52,200 nucleotides of DNA from Rhodococcoides kroppenstedtii. GTDB lineage: Bacteria > Actinomycetota > Actinomycetes > Mycobacteriales > Mycobacteriaceae. Shown here piece by piece: positions 7,662-15,287 of this stretch (positions are counted from its first letter, which is position 1; each line of letters starts with the position of its first letter). The position numbers and the translations under genes were made by a program. Location: contig NZ_FOJN01000022.1 in the NCBI RefSeq assembly GCF_900111805.1, positions 1 through 52,200 of the forward strand, written 5' to 3'. Below the pieces are notes generated by a model. That model was not told the DNA's origin. It worked only from the letters and a program-made list of their open reading frames with translations, and ran no database searches.

Positions 7662-8995
7662 CCGGAGCGCGCCTCACCGCGGTCGACGCGCGGATGTTCT
7701 GGCTGTCCCGACGGCTGGCCAGTGATCAGTTCCTGCTCTTCGCGTTCGACGGGGCGGTCGACGGTCCGTCCGTGGCGCACTCGCTGCTCGCGCGCGCGGA
7801 GACGGTGGCGGACCTCTGCGTGCGAGTACGGGAGACGCCGGCCGCGCTCGACTACCCGTACTGGGTTCCGCGGTCCCCGACCCCCGATCTCGTGCGGGTC
7901 GACGACACCCCGGACTGGCAGGGGTGTCTCGATCGCGTCGCGGCGTCGACCGCCGACCAGGTGGACGCCACCGTCTCGCCGTGGCGCCTGCACCTGTCTC
8001 CCGCGGTCACGGGCGTGCCCGGCGCGTCGGGCGTCGCCTCCGTGGCCGTGCTGCAGGTGGCGCACGCGCTGGCCGACGGCGCCCGAGCGTCCGCGACGGC
8101 GCGGGCACTGTTCGCCGTCGACCCGCCGACCCCCGCGCAGCCACCGGCGGCACCGACCGGCGCGATCGCCGCCGCGCTCGGCGTGCTCGAATTCCCCGCG
8201 CGGGTGGCGCGGACGGCCCGACGGGCGCGCGACGCCGCCGCGGCCGACCGCGACCGGCGCGAGGCCACCGCGTCGGGCCGGCTTCCGGCGCCCCCGGTCG
8301 GCCGCACTCCGACTGTGCTGTCCCGCCTCGCGTCCGGCGGCGTCGCGATGCGCTGCCTGGTGCTGCCGACGACCGCCCTGGCCGGTGGGCCCGTCAGCGT
8401 CACCGTCGCGGCGCTCACCGCGATCTCGGTGGCGCTCGTCGACCACCTCGAGGCCGTGGGCGCGGAGGTGCCCGACGACCTCGGCGCCGAGGTCACCATC
8501 GGTGTTCCGCCCGCGTCTCGAACGACGCTTGCTCGCAACGCATTTCACGTCGCGGGGGTCGATCTGCACCCGGGCGTCGAGGACCTCTCCCGACGCGCGG
8601 AGGCGATCGCCGACTCGCTGCGCGACCGACGTCGGCGGCTCGACCACCCGGCGTTCGGGGTGGGGGACCGAGCGACGGAGGCGGTCCCGGCCGCCGTGAT
8701 CCGCGCGGACGTCGCGCGGGCCGATCTCGAGGCGGTCCAGACCACGGTGGGCGGACACACCGTCGTGTCGAGCGTGTACCGCGGTGCGTCCGATCTGATG
8801 CTCGGCGGTCACCCGGTCCTGATGACGGCGGGTTTCCCCGCCTTGTCTCCGACGGTCGGACTGACGCACGGCGTCCACGGGATCGGGGACACCGTGACGC
8901 TCTCGGTGACGACGAGCGCGGGAGTCGTCGACCCCGACGTCTACGCGACACGCCTGCGACACGCCGTGGAGCGCGTCGTCGAGTGTCTGCAGTGA
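7646..8995 (+). CDS. Divergent WS/DGAT-like acyltransferase
   Basis: 449 aa. N-terminal DARMFWLSRR...DQFLLFAFDG and the C-terminal block SSVYRGASDLMLGGHPVLMTAGFPALSPTVGLTHGVHGIGD follow the layout of wax ester synthase/diacylglycerol acyltransferases, including a WSD1-type C-terminal region. The active-site HHxxxDG reads AHALADG: the second, catalytic His is kept (about residue 140) with Asp144, but the first His is Ala. Rhodococci carry many WS/DGAT paralogues, mostly about 450-480 aa. Acyl-transfer activity is plausible but unproven; it could have another acceptor. The GTG at 7646 overlaps the preceding VOC gene. Confidence 0.65.
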   Translation: MPPRLTGARLTAVDARMFWLSRRLASDQFLLFAFDGAVDGPSVAHSLLARAETVADLCVRVRETPAALDYPYWVPRSPTPDLVRVDDTPDWQGCLDRVAASTADQVDATVSPWRLHLSPAVTGVPGASGVASVAVLQVAHALADGARASATARALFAVDPPTPAQPPAAPTGAIAAALGVLEFPARVARTARRARDAAAADRDRREATASGRLPAPPVGRTPTVLSRLASGGVAMRCLVLPTTALAGGPVSVTVAALTAISVALVDHLEAVGAEVPDDLGAEVTIGVPPASRTTLARNAFHVAGVDLHPGVEDLSRRAEAIADSLRDRRRRLDHPAFGVGDRATEAVPAAVIRADVARADLEAVQTTVGGHTVVSSVYRGASDLMLGGHPVLMTAGFPALSPTVGLTHGVHGIGDTVTLSVTTSAGVVDPDVYATRLRHAVERVVECLQ

Positions 8996-9016
8996 CTGGC
9001 GAGCCTCGAGGTGTGT

Positions 9017-9042
9017 GTGGTGCAATTGCGGCTCGGCACCAC
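9017..9042. other. 7-bp inverted repeat between WS/DGAT-like and DUF1906 genes
   Basis: GTGGTGC, a 12-nt loop, then GCACCAC in the 132-bp gap. There is no T-tract, so it may be a weak terminator or an operator. The rest of the gap is AT-richer than its surroundings (GAAAATTAGC at 9060-9069), so a promoter for the DUF1906 gene is likely here. Confidence 0.35.
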
Positions 9043-9127
9043 TGGAGTGACCGAAACCGAGAAAATTAGCAGTCCGTCGTCGTCCGTCCGGGGAGGCGCG
9101 CCGGGCGAGTCGCGAAGGCAGGTGCTC

Positions 9128-9961
9128 GTGCAGGTATCCCGTCGACAGCTCTTCCGCTACGCCGCCGTCGGTGGTGTCGCCGTCGGCCTCGGAGCGACAG
9201 GACGGTCCGTCGCCGCAGCGAACCCCGGTCTCGGCACCATCGTCGACTACGCAGCCGGCGTGCCGTCCGCCGCGGCCATCGCCGCCGCGGGACACGTGGG
9301 AGCGATCCGGTACGTCTCCGACCGCCGCCCCGGCGCCGAGTGGATGACCGGCAAGCCGATGACCGCCGCCGAGGCGAGTGCCCTCACGGGCGAGGGTCTG
9401 CAGGTGGTGTCCTGCTACCAGTTCGGCAAGGGGGCCACCGCCGACTGGCGCGGCGGGTACGACGCCGGAGTGACGCACGCGACGCGTGGACTCGAATTGC
9501 ACACGGCTGCAGGCGGACCCGCGAACCGGCCGATCTACGCCGCGATCGACGACAACCCCACGGCCGCGGAGTTCGCCTCGATGATCGGGCCCTACCTGCT
9601 CGGCTGGCACTCCGTCGTCGGCCGGGAGAACACCGGGGTGTACGCCAACGGCCCCACCATCACCCTCGCTGCCGCGGCCGGACTCGGATCCTGGTACTGG
9701 CAGCACAACTGGGGCACCCCGAAGGGATTCGTGCACCCGGCGGCCCACCTGCACCAGATCGAGATCGACAAGCGCCGCATCGAGGGCGTCGGCATCGACG
9801 TCAACACGGTGCTGAAGGCGGACTACGGACAGTGGTCGCTCGCGGCCGACGTGGTCACGCCCGAACCGGACACCTCGGTTCCCACGACGCCGGTCGGCGA
9901 CCCCGCCGCGCGACCGGATCTCGCATCCACCCTGATTCGCACCCTGGAGGCATTCTCATGA
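9128..9961 (+). CDS. Tat-exported DUF1906 (glycoside hydrolase-like) protein
   Basis: 277 aa from GTG 9128 (GTG 9122 is possible; GAAGG at 9113-9117 serves either). A twin-arginine signal SRRQLFRYAAVGGVAVGLGA with an Ala-rich cleavage region (SVAAANPG) leads into a DUF1906 domain: GTIVDYAAGVPSAAAIAAAGHVGAIRYVS, YQFGKG, PIYAAIDDNP and VGRENTGVYANG. This domain resembles glycoside hydrolase 25-like TIM barrels and is common in secreted actinobacterial proteins thought to act on the cell wall. The C-terminal 35 residues (TPEPDTSVPTTPVGD...) form a Pro/Thr-rich tail. Its stop overlaps the ATG of a 24-codon ORF. Catalytic activity is not demonstrated for this family. Confidence 0.85.
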   Translation: MQVSRRQLFRYAAVGGVAVGLGATGRSVAAANPGLGTIVDYAAGVPSAAAIAAAGHVGAIRYVSDRRPGAEWMTGKPMTAAEASALTGEGLQVVSCYQFGKGATADWRGGYDAGVTHATRGLELHTAAGGPANRPIYAAIDDNPTAAEFASMIGPYLLGWHSVVGRENTGVYANGPTITLAAAAGLGSWYWQHNWGTPKGFVHPAAHLHQIEIDKRRIEGVGIDVNTVLKADYGQWSLAADVVTPEPDTSVPTTPVGDPAARPDLASTLIRTLEAFS

Positions 9962-10032
9962 CGTTCATCGACGTGCTCTACGCCATCGCCGGCGCGCTCT
10001 ACACGCAGTTCTCGGAGTACTTCGGTTCCTGA
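9958..10032 (+). CDS. 24-aa hydrophobic/amphipathic ORF coupled to DUF1906 gene
   Basis: MTFIDVLYAIAGALYTQFSEYFGS and stop. The ATG overlaps the DUF1906 stop by ATGA and the ORF ends 9 nt before a strong terminator, so it fills the end of the operon. The peptide is mostly hydrophobic and aromatic with single Asp, Glu and Gln residues spaced as in an amphipathic helix, and has no signal peptide. I do not recognise it. A membrane-active or pore-type mini-protein, or a chance ORF, are both possible. Confidence 0.5.
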   Translation: MTFIDVLYAIAGALYTQFSEYFGS

Positions 10033-10041
10033 CCCCCGACA

Positions 10042-10081
10042 CGAGAAGACCGGTGGCCGTACTCGGCCACCGGTCTTCTCG
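10042..10081. terminator. Strong bidirectional hairpin terminator
   Basis: A perfect 17-bp stem (CGAGAAGACCGGTGGCC and its complement) with a 6-nt loop. It separates the plus-strand DUF1906 operon from the convergent minus-strand secreted-protein gene and can serve both. Confidence 0.9.
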
Positions 10082-10108
10082 TCGGTCCGGGTTCTGCGGA
10101 CAGGGGCG

Positions 10109-10879
10109 TCAGTTCACGACGAAGGCGCCGACCGTGGGCAGGAAGCTGCACGTGATCCCGGCGTCGGTGGAGATGGAGCCCGAGATCGCCGCGAGGACGC
10201 GGCCGCGCCCGGTGTCCGCGATCGCCGACAGCGTGGCGGGCCCGTCGGGGTTGATGTTCGCGGCCCCAGTCAGCACGGTCGCGCCGGTCCTCCCGGTGTC
10301 GACGTTGACCCACTGCGCGGTCAGCGGAGCGGCCTGGCGATCCGCGAGCGGCGCCGTGCCGAGGGCCGTGAAGACGAAGCCCGCCGTGCCCGCGGCGGGT
10401 CCGGGCGGAGGCAGCTCGGCCGGGCCGGGTACCGCCAGTGCGGCGCCCACGGAATCGGCCGTGGGGGAGATGCACCCGCGTCCGACCGTCGGGTAGAGGA
10501 ACTGGGCGATGACGGGTCCGTCCTGCGGGATCTCCGGACCACCGCCGCGGCTGCCGTCCAGGAACGTGATGATCGAGGTCAGGATCCGCTTGGCGTCCGG
10601 CGAGAGCGGCGCGGTGTCGAGCAGTTGCTTCGCGCGGGCGAGCAGCTCGTTCTGGGGGTTCGCGGCATCGACGGCAGCGGCGTCCAGCAGGGACGGAGCG
10701 AGGGCGGCGAGCGCCTCGTAGCCGGGGACGACCTGCGGGTCGCTCGGAATCGGCAGCGCCGGCTGCGCGGCGGCGACGCCGGGGGCGGCCACGGCGCAGG
10801 CGGCGGCGACAGCCATGCCGGCCACCATGCTGCGCGTGCGTCGACGGGCCCGTCGGCGTGTCGAATCCGTTGTCTGCAT
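10109..10879 (-). CDS. Secreted Ala/Pro-rich protein (Rv1157c/Rv1158c-like)
   Basis: 256 aa. Basic N-terminus (RRRARRRTRSM), hydrophobic core (VAGMAVAAACAVAAPGVAA) and AAAQP cleavage site form a Sec signal peptide. The mature part has a helical region (SLLDAAAVDAANPQNELLARAKQLLD) and a conserved C-terminal domain with two Cys (GRGCISPTADSVG and AGITCSFLPTVG), which probably form a disulfide, plus GTAGFVFTALGT. Similar secreted proteins of unknown function occur in mycobacteria next to pimE, as here. Good Shine-Dalgarno (GGAAG) before ATG 10879. Confidence 0.8.
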   Translation of the reverse strand: MQTTDSTRRRARRRTRSMVAGMAVAAACAVAAPGVAAAQPALPIPSDPQVVPGYEALAALAPSLLDAAAVDAANPQNELLARAKQLLDTAPLSPDAKRILTSIITFLDGSRGGGPEIPQDGPVIAQFLYPTVGRGCISPTADSVGAALAVPGPAELPPPGPAAGTAGFVFTALGTAPLADRQAAPLTAQWVNVDTGRTGATVLTGAANINPDGPATLSAIADTGRGRVLAAISGSISTDAGITCSFLPTVGAFVVN

Positions 10880-11207
10880 GGTGTTCCCGCTTCCTCGTCT
10901 GCCGGCTCGAACGACTGCCCACGACCCCCTCCGCCCGTCGTGGACGGGCAGGCGACGTCACTCTAATGACACCGTTCGACGGTTGTACAGCGTGTGCTCG
11001 GGCGCTCGGACCGTGTCGTTGCGCGGGTACCCGACGTTAGCCTGTTACAAGAGCGACGGATGCGACTCTTGCGAACAGTGATGCGATTGTGACTGCTGGG
11101 ACGTGGCACGCGACAATGCATCGGACGTGACCTTCGGGGCGGGTCACCGCACCGACTACCCTCGCGCACGGTCCTGTCCCTCTTCTCGATCGTGAGAACC
11201 CCCTGCC
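10880..11207. promoter_or_regulatory. 328-bp divergent promoter region (secreted protein / pimE)
   Basis: No gene is visible. For the minus-strand gene a -10-like TAGAGT lies at 10965-10960, with a palindrome ACCGT-TCG-ACGGT (10971-10983) just upstream, where a regulator could bind. Further on is an imperfect inverted repeat, CTGTTACAAGAG (11042-11053) and CTCTTGCGAACAG (11066-11078). For pimE, TACCCT (11157-11162) is a possible -10. All assignments are by eye. Confidence 0.45.
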
Positions 11208-12434
11208 GTGAGTGCTCCGAACCCCGCCCCGCGGCTCCCCGTGCTCCTCCGCGCGGCCCCCGCCCTGCTGGTGGTGACGGTGCTGCTGCGCGTGCTGTGG
11301 ACGGTGGCCACCCCCAACGGCAGTAACTGGGTCGATCTCCACGTCTACGTGGACGGGTCGGCGTCGGCCTTCGACGGGTCGCTCTACGACTTCACCTACT
11401 CGGAGGAGACCCCGGACTTCCCGCTTCCGTTCACCTACCCCCCGTTCGCGGCCCTCGTCTTCTACCCGCTGCACTTCCTGCCGTTCCCGCTCGTCGGCGC
11501 GCTCTGGATGATCGCGACCGGCCTCGCGCTGTACGCCGTCGTTCGCATCGCCCTGCGCCTCGTGGGTGGCGACCGCGCGGACACCGTGGAGTGGCGTCGG
11601 GCCGCGTTGCTGTGGACCGCCGTCGGACTGTGGACCGAATCGCTGCGGACCACCCTGGACTACGGCCAGGTGAACGTCTTCCTCGTTCTGCTGGCGATGC
11701 TCGCGGCGCGCAGCGCTCGGTGGTGGGTGTCGGGCGCGCTGGTGGGGTTCGCCGCCGGGGTGAAGCTGACCCCGGCGATCACGGGCCTGTACTTCCTCGC
11801 GCGACGGCGCTGGGGTGCCGCGGCGTTCTCGGCGGTGACCTTCGTCGGCACCGTCGGGGTGAGCTTCCTGCTCATGGGCTCCGCGGCCACCGAGTACTTC
11901 ACCACGCTGCTCGGCGACGCCGATCGCATCGGACCGGTGGGATCGGTGTGGAACCAGTCGCTCCGCGGCGCCCTCTCCCGCCTGGTCGGCCACGACGTCG
12001 GTCAGGGGCCGATCTGGCTCGTCGCCGTGGCGATCCTGCTCCTCGCCGCGCTGGCGGCGTGGCGCGCGCTCGGACCGGACGATCGGCTGGGCACGCTGGT
12101 GATCGTGTCCTTCGTGGGGCTCGCGGTGTCCCCGATCTCGTGGTCCCACCACTGGGTGTGGATCGTGCCGATGCTGATCTGGCTCGTGCACGGGCCGCTG
12201 CGCCACGCGCGCGGAGTTCGCGTGCTGGTCGGGTACTGGCTCGTGGTCACCCTCGTCGGCGTGCCGTGGGTGCTGAGCTTCCTGCAGCCGTCCATCTGGG
12301 AGATCGACCGTCCGCTGATCCTCGCGGTGGCGGGCGCCGCGTACGCGGTGGGCACCCTCGGACTGTTCGGGGTGGTGGCCGCGCACGGCCGCTCGGTCAG
12401 GAGGCCAGCGAGTCGATCGTCCGCGCGAGCGTGA
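11208..12434 (+). CDS. pimE: PimE-type polyprenol-phosphate-mannose mannosyltransferase (GT87)
   Basis: 408 aa with about ten hydrophobic segments (VLLRAAPALLVVTVLLRVLW, ALWMIATGLALYAVV, VNVFLVLLAMLAA, and others). The first large loop carries WVDLHVYVDG; an Asp in the matching loop of mycobacterial PimE is needed for activity. Other GT87/DUF2029 signatures are FTYPPFAALVFYPL, LDYGQVN, GFAAGVKLTPA and SPISWSHHWVW. Known role of PimE: addition of the alpha-1,2-mannose that converts PIM4 to PIM5 on the outer face of the membrane, using polyprenol-phosphate-mannose. The following pterin dehydratase and mutT2 genes are neighbours of pimE in M. tuberculosis (Rv1159-Rv1160), which supports the symbol over other GT87 paralogues. 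GTG start; the 3' end overlaps the convergent dehydratase gene by 38 nt. Confidence 0.8.
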   Translation: MSAPNPAPRLPVLLRAAPALLVVTVLLRVLWTVATPNGSNWVDLHVYVDGSASAFDGSLYDFTYSEETPDFPLPFTYPPFAALVFYPLHFLPFPLVGALWMIATGLALYAVVRIALRLVGGDRADTVEWRRAALLWTAVGLWTESLRTTLDYGQVNVFLVLLAMLAARSARWWVSGALVGFAAGVKLTPAITGLYFLARRRWGAAAFSAVTFVGTVGVSFLLMGSAATEYFTTLLGDADRIGPVGSVWNQSLRGALSRLVGHDVGQGPIWLVAVAILLLAALAAWRALGPDDRLGTLVIVSFVGLAVSPISWSHHWVWIVPMLIWLVHGPLRHARGVRVLVGYWLVVTLVGVPWVLSFLQPSIWEIDRPLILAVAGAAYAVGTLGLFGVVAAHGRSVRRPASRSSARA

Positions 12435-12681
12435 CGTCCTTGTCGGTGATGCCGCCGGCGGAGTGCGTGGAGAGTCGGAACGTGATCGCCGTCCACCGGA
12501 TGTCGATGTCCGGGTGATGATCGGCGGACTCGGCCGCGTCGGCCACCCGGCGCACCAGGTCGATGCCGGCGAGAAAGGACGAGCAGGTGACGGTGCGGGT
12601 GATCGCGTCCCCGTCCCGCGACCAGCCGGGGAGATCGGAGAGCACGCGACGGACGTCGTCGCCGGTGAGCAGTTCGGCCAT
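12397..12681 (-). CDS. Pterin-4-alpha-carbinolamine dehydratase
   Basis: 94 aa, full length for the PCD/DCoH family. The signature DHHPDIDIRW (residues about 52-61) contains the two active-site His, and LPGWSRDGDAITRT, a typical N-terminal strand, precedes it. It dehydrates 4a-hydroxytetrahydrobiopterin; in actinobacteria without an obvious aromatic hydroxylase partner the role may be in molybdopterin or folate-type pterins. Rv1159A is the positional counterpart. Starts of this gene and mutT2 are only 6 nt apart on opposite strands. Confidence 0.9.
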   Translation of the reverse strand: MAELLTGDDVRRVLSDLPGWSRDGDAITRTVTCSSFLAGIDLVRRVADAAESADHHPDIDIRWTAITFRLSTHSAGGITDKDVTLARTIDSLAS

Positions 12682-12687
12682 ACTGCG

Positions 12688-13101
12688 ATGGTGCCACCGC
12701 CGCCCGCCGCCGCGACGGTCGTCGCCGGCGCGGTGATCGAGAACGGGTGCGTTCTGCTCGCCCAGCGCGCCACGCCGCCGGAGCTGGCCGGCCGGTGGGA
12801 ACTGCCCGGCGGCAAGATCGAACCGGGGGAGACGCCGCAGGACGCGCTGGTCCGCGAACTGCGGGAGGAACTCGGAATCGACGTCACGGTCGGCGACCCG
12901 GTGGGGGTCGACGTGCCGCTGCCGTCGGGTCACGTCCTGCGGGCCTACGCCGTGCGGCGGGTCGCGGGGACGCCGTCCGCGCTCTATCACGACGCGGTGC
13001 GGTGGGTCGGTGCGGGCGACCTGCACGAGGTGGACTGGGTGCCCGCCGACCGTGAGTGGATCGCCGATCTGGTGGTGTTGCTGAGTGATGGGTCTGCGTG
13101 A
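12688..13101 (+). CDS. mutT2: MutT2-type Nudix hydrolase
   Basis: 137 aa. The Nudix box GGKIEPGETPQDALVRELREELGI (residues about 40-63) has all consensus positions (GX5EX7REUXEEXGU). RWELPGGKIE and the N-terminal VVAGAVIENGCVLLAQR are typical of MutT enzymes that hydrolyse 8-oxo-dGTP or dCTP derivatives. Position between the pimE/PCD pair and typA matches M. tuberculosis mutT2 (Rv1160); the narGHJI genes that follow there are absent here. The stop codon (13099-13101) lies inside the first copy of a 34-bp tandem repeat. ATG 12688 or GTG 12691 could initiate. Confidence 0.88.
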   Translation: MVPPPPAAATVVAGAVIENGCVLLAQRATPPELAGRWELPGGKIEPGETPQDALVRELREELGIDVTVGDPVGVDVPLPSGHVLRAYAVRRVAGTPSALYHDAVRWVGAGDLHEVDWVPADREWIADLVVLLSDGSA

Positions 13102-13240
13102 GCGTCCAGGTCGGAGGGGACCGGAGACCGCGTGAGCGTCCAGGTCGGAGGGGACCGGAGACCGCGTGAGCGTCCAGGTCGGAGGGGACCGGAGACCGCG
13201 TGAGCGTCCAGGTCGGAGGGGACCGGAGACCGCGTGAGCG
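13096..13240. repeat. Four perfect 34-bp tandem repeats plus partial fifth
   Basis: The unit begins GCGTGAGCGTCCAGGTCGGA and copies start at 13096, 13130, 13164 and 13198, all identical, with a 9-nt partial copy at 13232. Each unit contains a small hairpin (CCAGGTC / GACCGG). Since 34 is not a multiple of three, the array is not coding. It begins at the mutT2 stop codon and ends about 20 nt before a -10-like TAAACT for typA. Confidence 0.97.
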
Positions 13241-13261
13241 CAGTCACCCGGTCCGACCGAG

Positions 13262-13267
13262 TAAACT
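13262..13267 (+). promoter_or_regulatory. Putative typA -10 (TAAACT)
   Basis: TAAACT followed by a T-rich stretch, in the 138-bp gap between the tandem repeat and typA. No good -35 is seen; the place for it is at the end of the repeat array. Confidence 0.4.
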
Positions 13268-13378
13268 TTTTCGAGTCGCACGTCTCGTTCGCGACGCAGC
13301 GCGTGCTCCGGGAGAGGTAGTCGCCTGCTCTTCACCCGCCGTACGCGCCCCGTACTCGAACACGATGGAGATTCCCGC

Positions 13379-15286
13379 GTGACCAGCCCCACCACCCCCA
13401 CGTCGTTCCGCAACGTCGCGATCGTCGCCCACGTCGACCACGGCAAGACGACGCTCGTCGACGCGATGCTTCGCCAGTCGGGCGCGTTCGCTGCCCGCGC
13501 GGAACTGGTCGACCGCGTCATGGACTCGGGTGACCTGGAGAAGGAGAAGGGCATCACGATCCTGGCCAAGAACACGGCGGTGCACCGGCACCACGCCGAC
13601 GGTTCGGTCACGGTCATCAACGTCATCGACACGCCGGGTCACGCGGACTTCGGCGGCGAGGTCGAGCGCGGCCTGTCGATGGTGGACGGCGTGGTGCTGC
13701 TCGTGGACGCCTCCGAGGGTCCGCTGCCGCAGACGCGCTTCGTGCTGCGCAAGGCGCTCGCCGCGTCGCTGCCGGTGATCCTCGTGGTCAACAAGACGGA
13801 CCGTCCCGACGCGCGGATCGAGGAGGTCGTCTCCGAGAGCCACGATCTGCTGCTCGATCTGGCGTCGGACCTCGACGACGAGGCGTCGGAGGCCGCGGAG
13901 CTCGCTCTCGACCTGCCGGTGCTGTACGCGTCGGGTCGTGAGGGCAAGGCGTCCACGAAGCAGCCCGAGAACGGTCAGGCTCCGGACGCGGAGAATCTCG
14001 ACGAGCTGTTCGACGTGCTGTTGAACTACGTGCCGGCGCCGAAGGGCAGCAGCGACGCGCCGCTGCAGGCGCACGTCACCAACCTCGACGCCTCGGCCTT
14101 CCTCGGCCGTCTGGCTCTCGTCCGCGTGCACAACGGCGAGCTGCGCAAGGGTCAGAACGTCGCGTGGATGAACGAGGACGGCGTGAAGACCGTCAAGATC
14201 ACCGAGCTGCTCAAGACGGTCGGCGTCGAGCGCAGTCCCGGTGAGGTGGCCGTGGCCGGCGACATCGTCGCGGTGGCCGGCATCCCGGAGATCATGATCG
14301 GCGACACGCTGGCGGATCCGGAGAATCCCGTTGCGCTGCACCGCATCACGGTGGACGAGCCGGCGATCTCGGTGACCATCGGCACCAACACCAGCCCGCT
14401 CGTCGGTCGCGTGCAGGGCCACAAGCTGACCGCCCGCATGGTCAAGGCCCGCCTCGATCAGGAGCTGGTGGGCAACGTCTCGCTGCGCGTTCTCGACATC
14501 GGCCGCCCCGACGCGTGGGAGGTGCAGGGTCGTGGTGAGCTCGCGCTCGCGATCCTGGTGGAGCAGATGCGACGCGAGGGCTTCGAGCTCACCGTCGGCA
14601 AGCCGCAGGTGGTGACCAAGCAGGTCGACGGCAAGACGCACGAGCCCTACGAGGAGCTGACCATCGACTGCCCCGAGGAGCACCTCGGCGGCATCACCCA
14701 GCTGCTGGCCGCCCGCAAGGGCAAGATGGTCCAGATGACCAACCACGGCGCGGGGTGGGTCCGTATGGAGTTCATCGTGCCGTCGCGCGGCCTGATCGGC
14801 TTCCGCACCGACTTCCTCACCGAGACCCGCGGCACCGGCATCGCCAACGCCGTCTTCCACGGGTACGCCCCGTGGGCCGGTGAGATCCGCGCGCGGCACA
14901 CCGGGTCGCTGGTGTCCGATCGCCAGGGCAGCGTGACGCCGTTCGCGATGATCCAGCTGGCCGACCGCGGCACGTTCTTCGTCGAGCCGGGCGCGGACAC
15001 CTACGAGGGCATGGTGGTGGGCATCAACCCGCGCCAGGAGGACCTCGACATCAACGTCACGCGCGAGAAGAAGCTGACCAACATGCGTCAGTCCTCGGCG
15101 GACGTCATGGAGACGCTGGCCAAGCCGAAGAAGCTCGACCTCGAGATGGCCATGGAGTTCTGCGCCGCCGACGAGTGCGTCGAGGTCACCCCGGAAGTGG
15201 TGCGGGTGCGCAAGCTGCACCTGGACTCCAACGAGCGTGCGCGCGAGCGGTCGCGGGCGAAGTCGCGCGACAAGGCTGCTCTCTGA
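13379..15286 (+). CDS. typA: Ribosome-associated translational GTPase TypA/BipA
   Basis: 635 aa, full length. G1 AHVDHGKT (about residues 15-22), G2 [11 protein letters not shown]3 [14 protein letters not shown] and G4 NKTD identify a translation-factor GTPase. The EF-G-like domains III and V follow, and the C-terminal BipA domain contains [15 protein letters not shown] and a long basic tail ([16 protein letters not shown]). It binds the 70S ribosome under stress and supports ribosome assembly. GTG start after GGAG at 13366-13369. Downstream lpqW begins one nucleotide after the stop, so cotranscription is likely. Confidence 0.97.
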   Translation: MTSPTTPTSFRNVAIVAHVDHGKTTLVDAMLRQSGAFAARAELVDRVMDSGDLEKEKGITILAKNTAVHRHHADGSVTVINVIDTPGHADFGGEVERGLSMVDGVVLLVDASEGPLPQTRFVLRKALAASLPVILVVNKTDRPDARIEEVVSESHDLLLDLASDLDDEASEAAELALDLPVLYASGREGKASTKQPENGQAPDAENLDELFDVLLNYVPAPKGSSDAPLQAHVTNLDASAFLGRLALVRVHNGELRKGQNVAWMNEDGVKTVKITELLKTVGVERSPGEVAVAGDIVAVAGIPEIMIGDTLADPENPVALHRITVDEPAISVTIGTNTSPLVGRVQGHKLTARMVKARLDQELVGNVSLRVLDIGRPDAWEVQGRGELALAILVEQMRREGFELTVGKPQVVTKQVDGKTHEPYEELTIDCPEEHLGGITQLLAARKGKMVQMTNHGAGWVRMEFIVPSRGLIGFRTDFLTETRGTGIANAVFHGYAPWAGEIRARHTGSLVSDRQGSVTPFAMIQLADRGTFFVEPGADTYEGMVVGINPRQEDLDINVTREKKLTNMRQSSADVMETLAKPKKLDLEMAMEFCAADECVEVTPEVVRVRKLHLDSNERARERSRAKSRDKAAL

Positions 15287-15287
15287 C

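Noticed and set aside
11231..12887. Long minus-strand frame opposite pimE
   Set aside because: Antisense of a membrane-protein gene with Arg/His/Gly-rich translation; pimE has clear GT87 motifs.
13096..13240. Tandem repeat as a CRISPR array
   Set aside because: The 34-bp units are directly adjacent with no spacers and no cas genes nearby.
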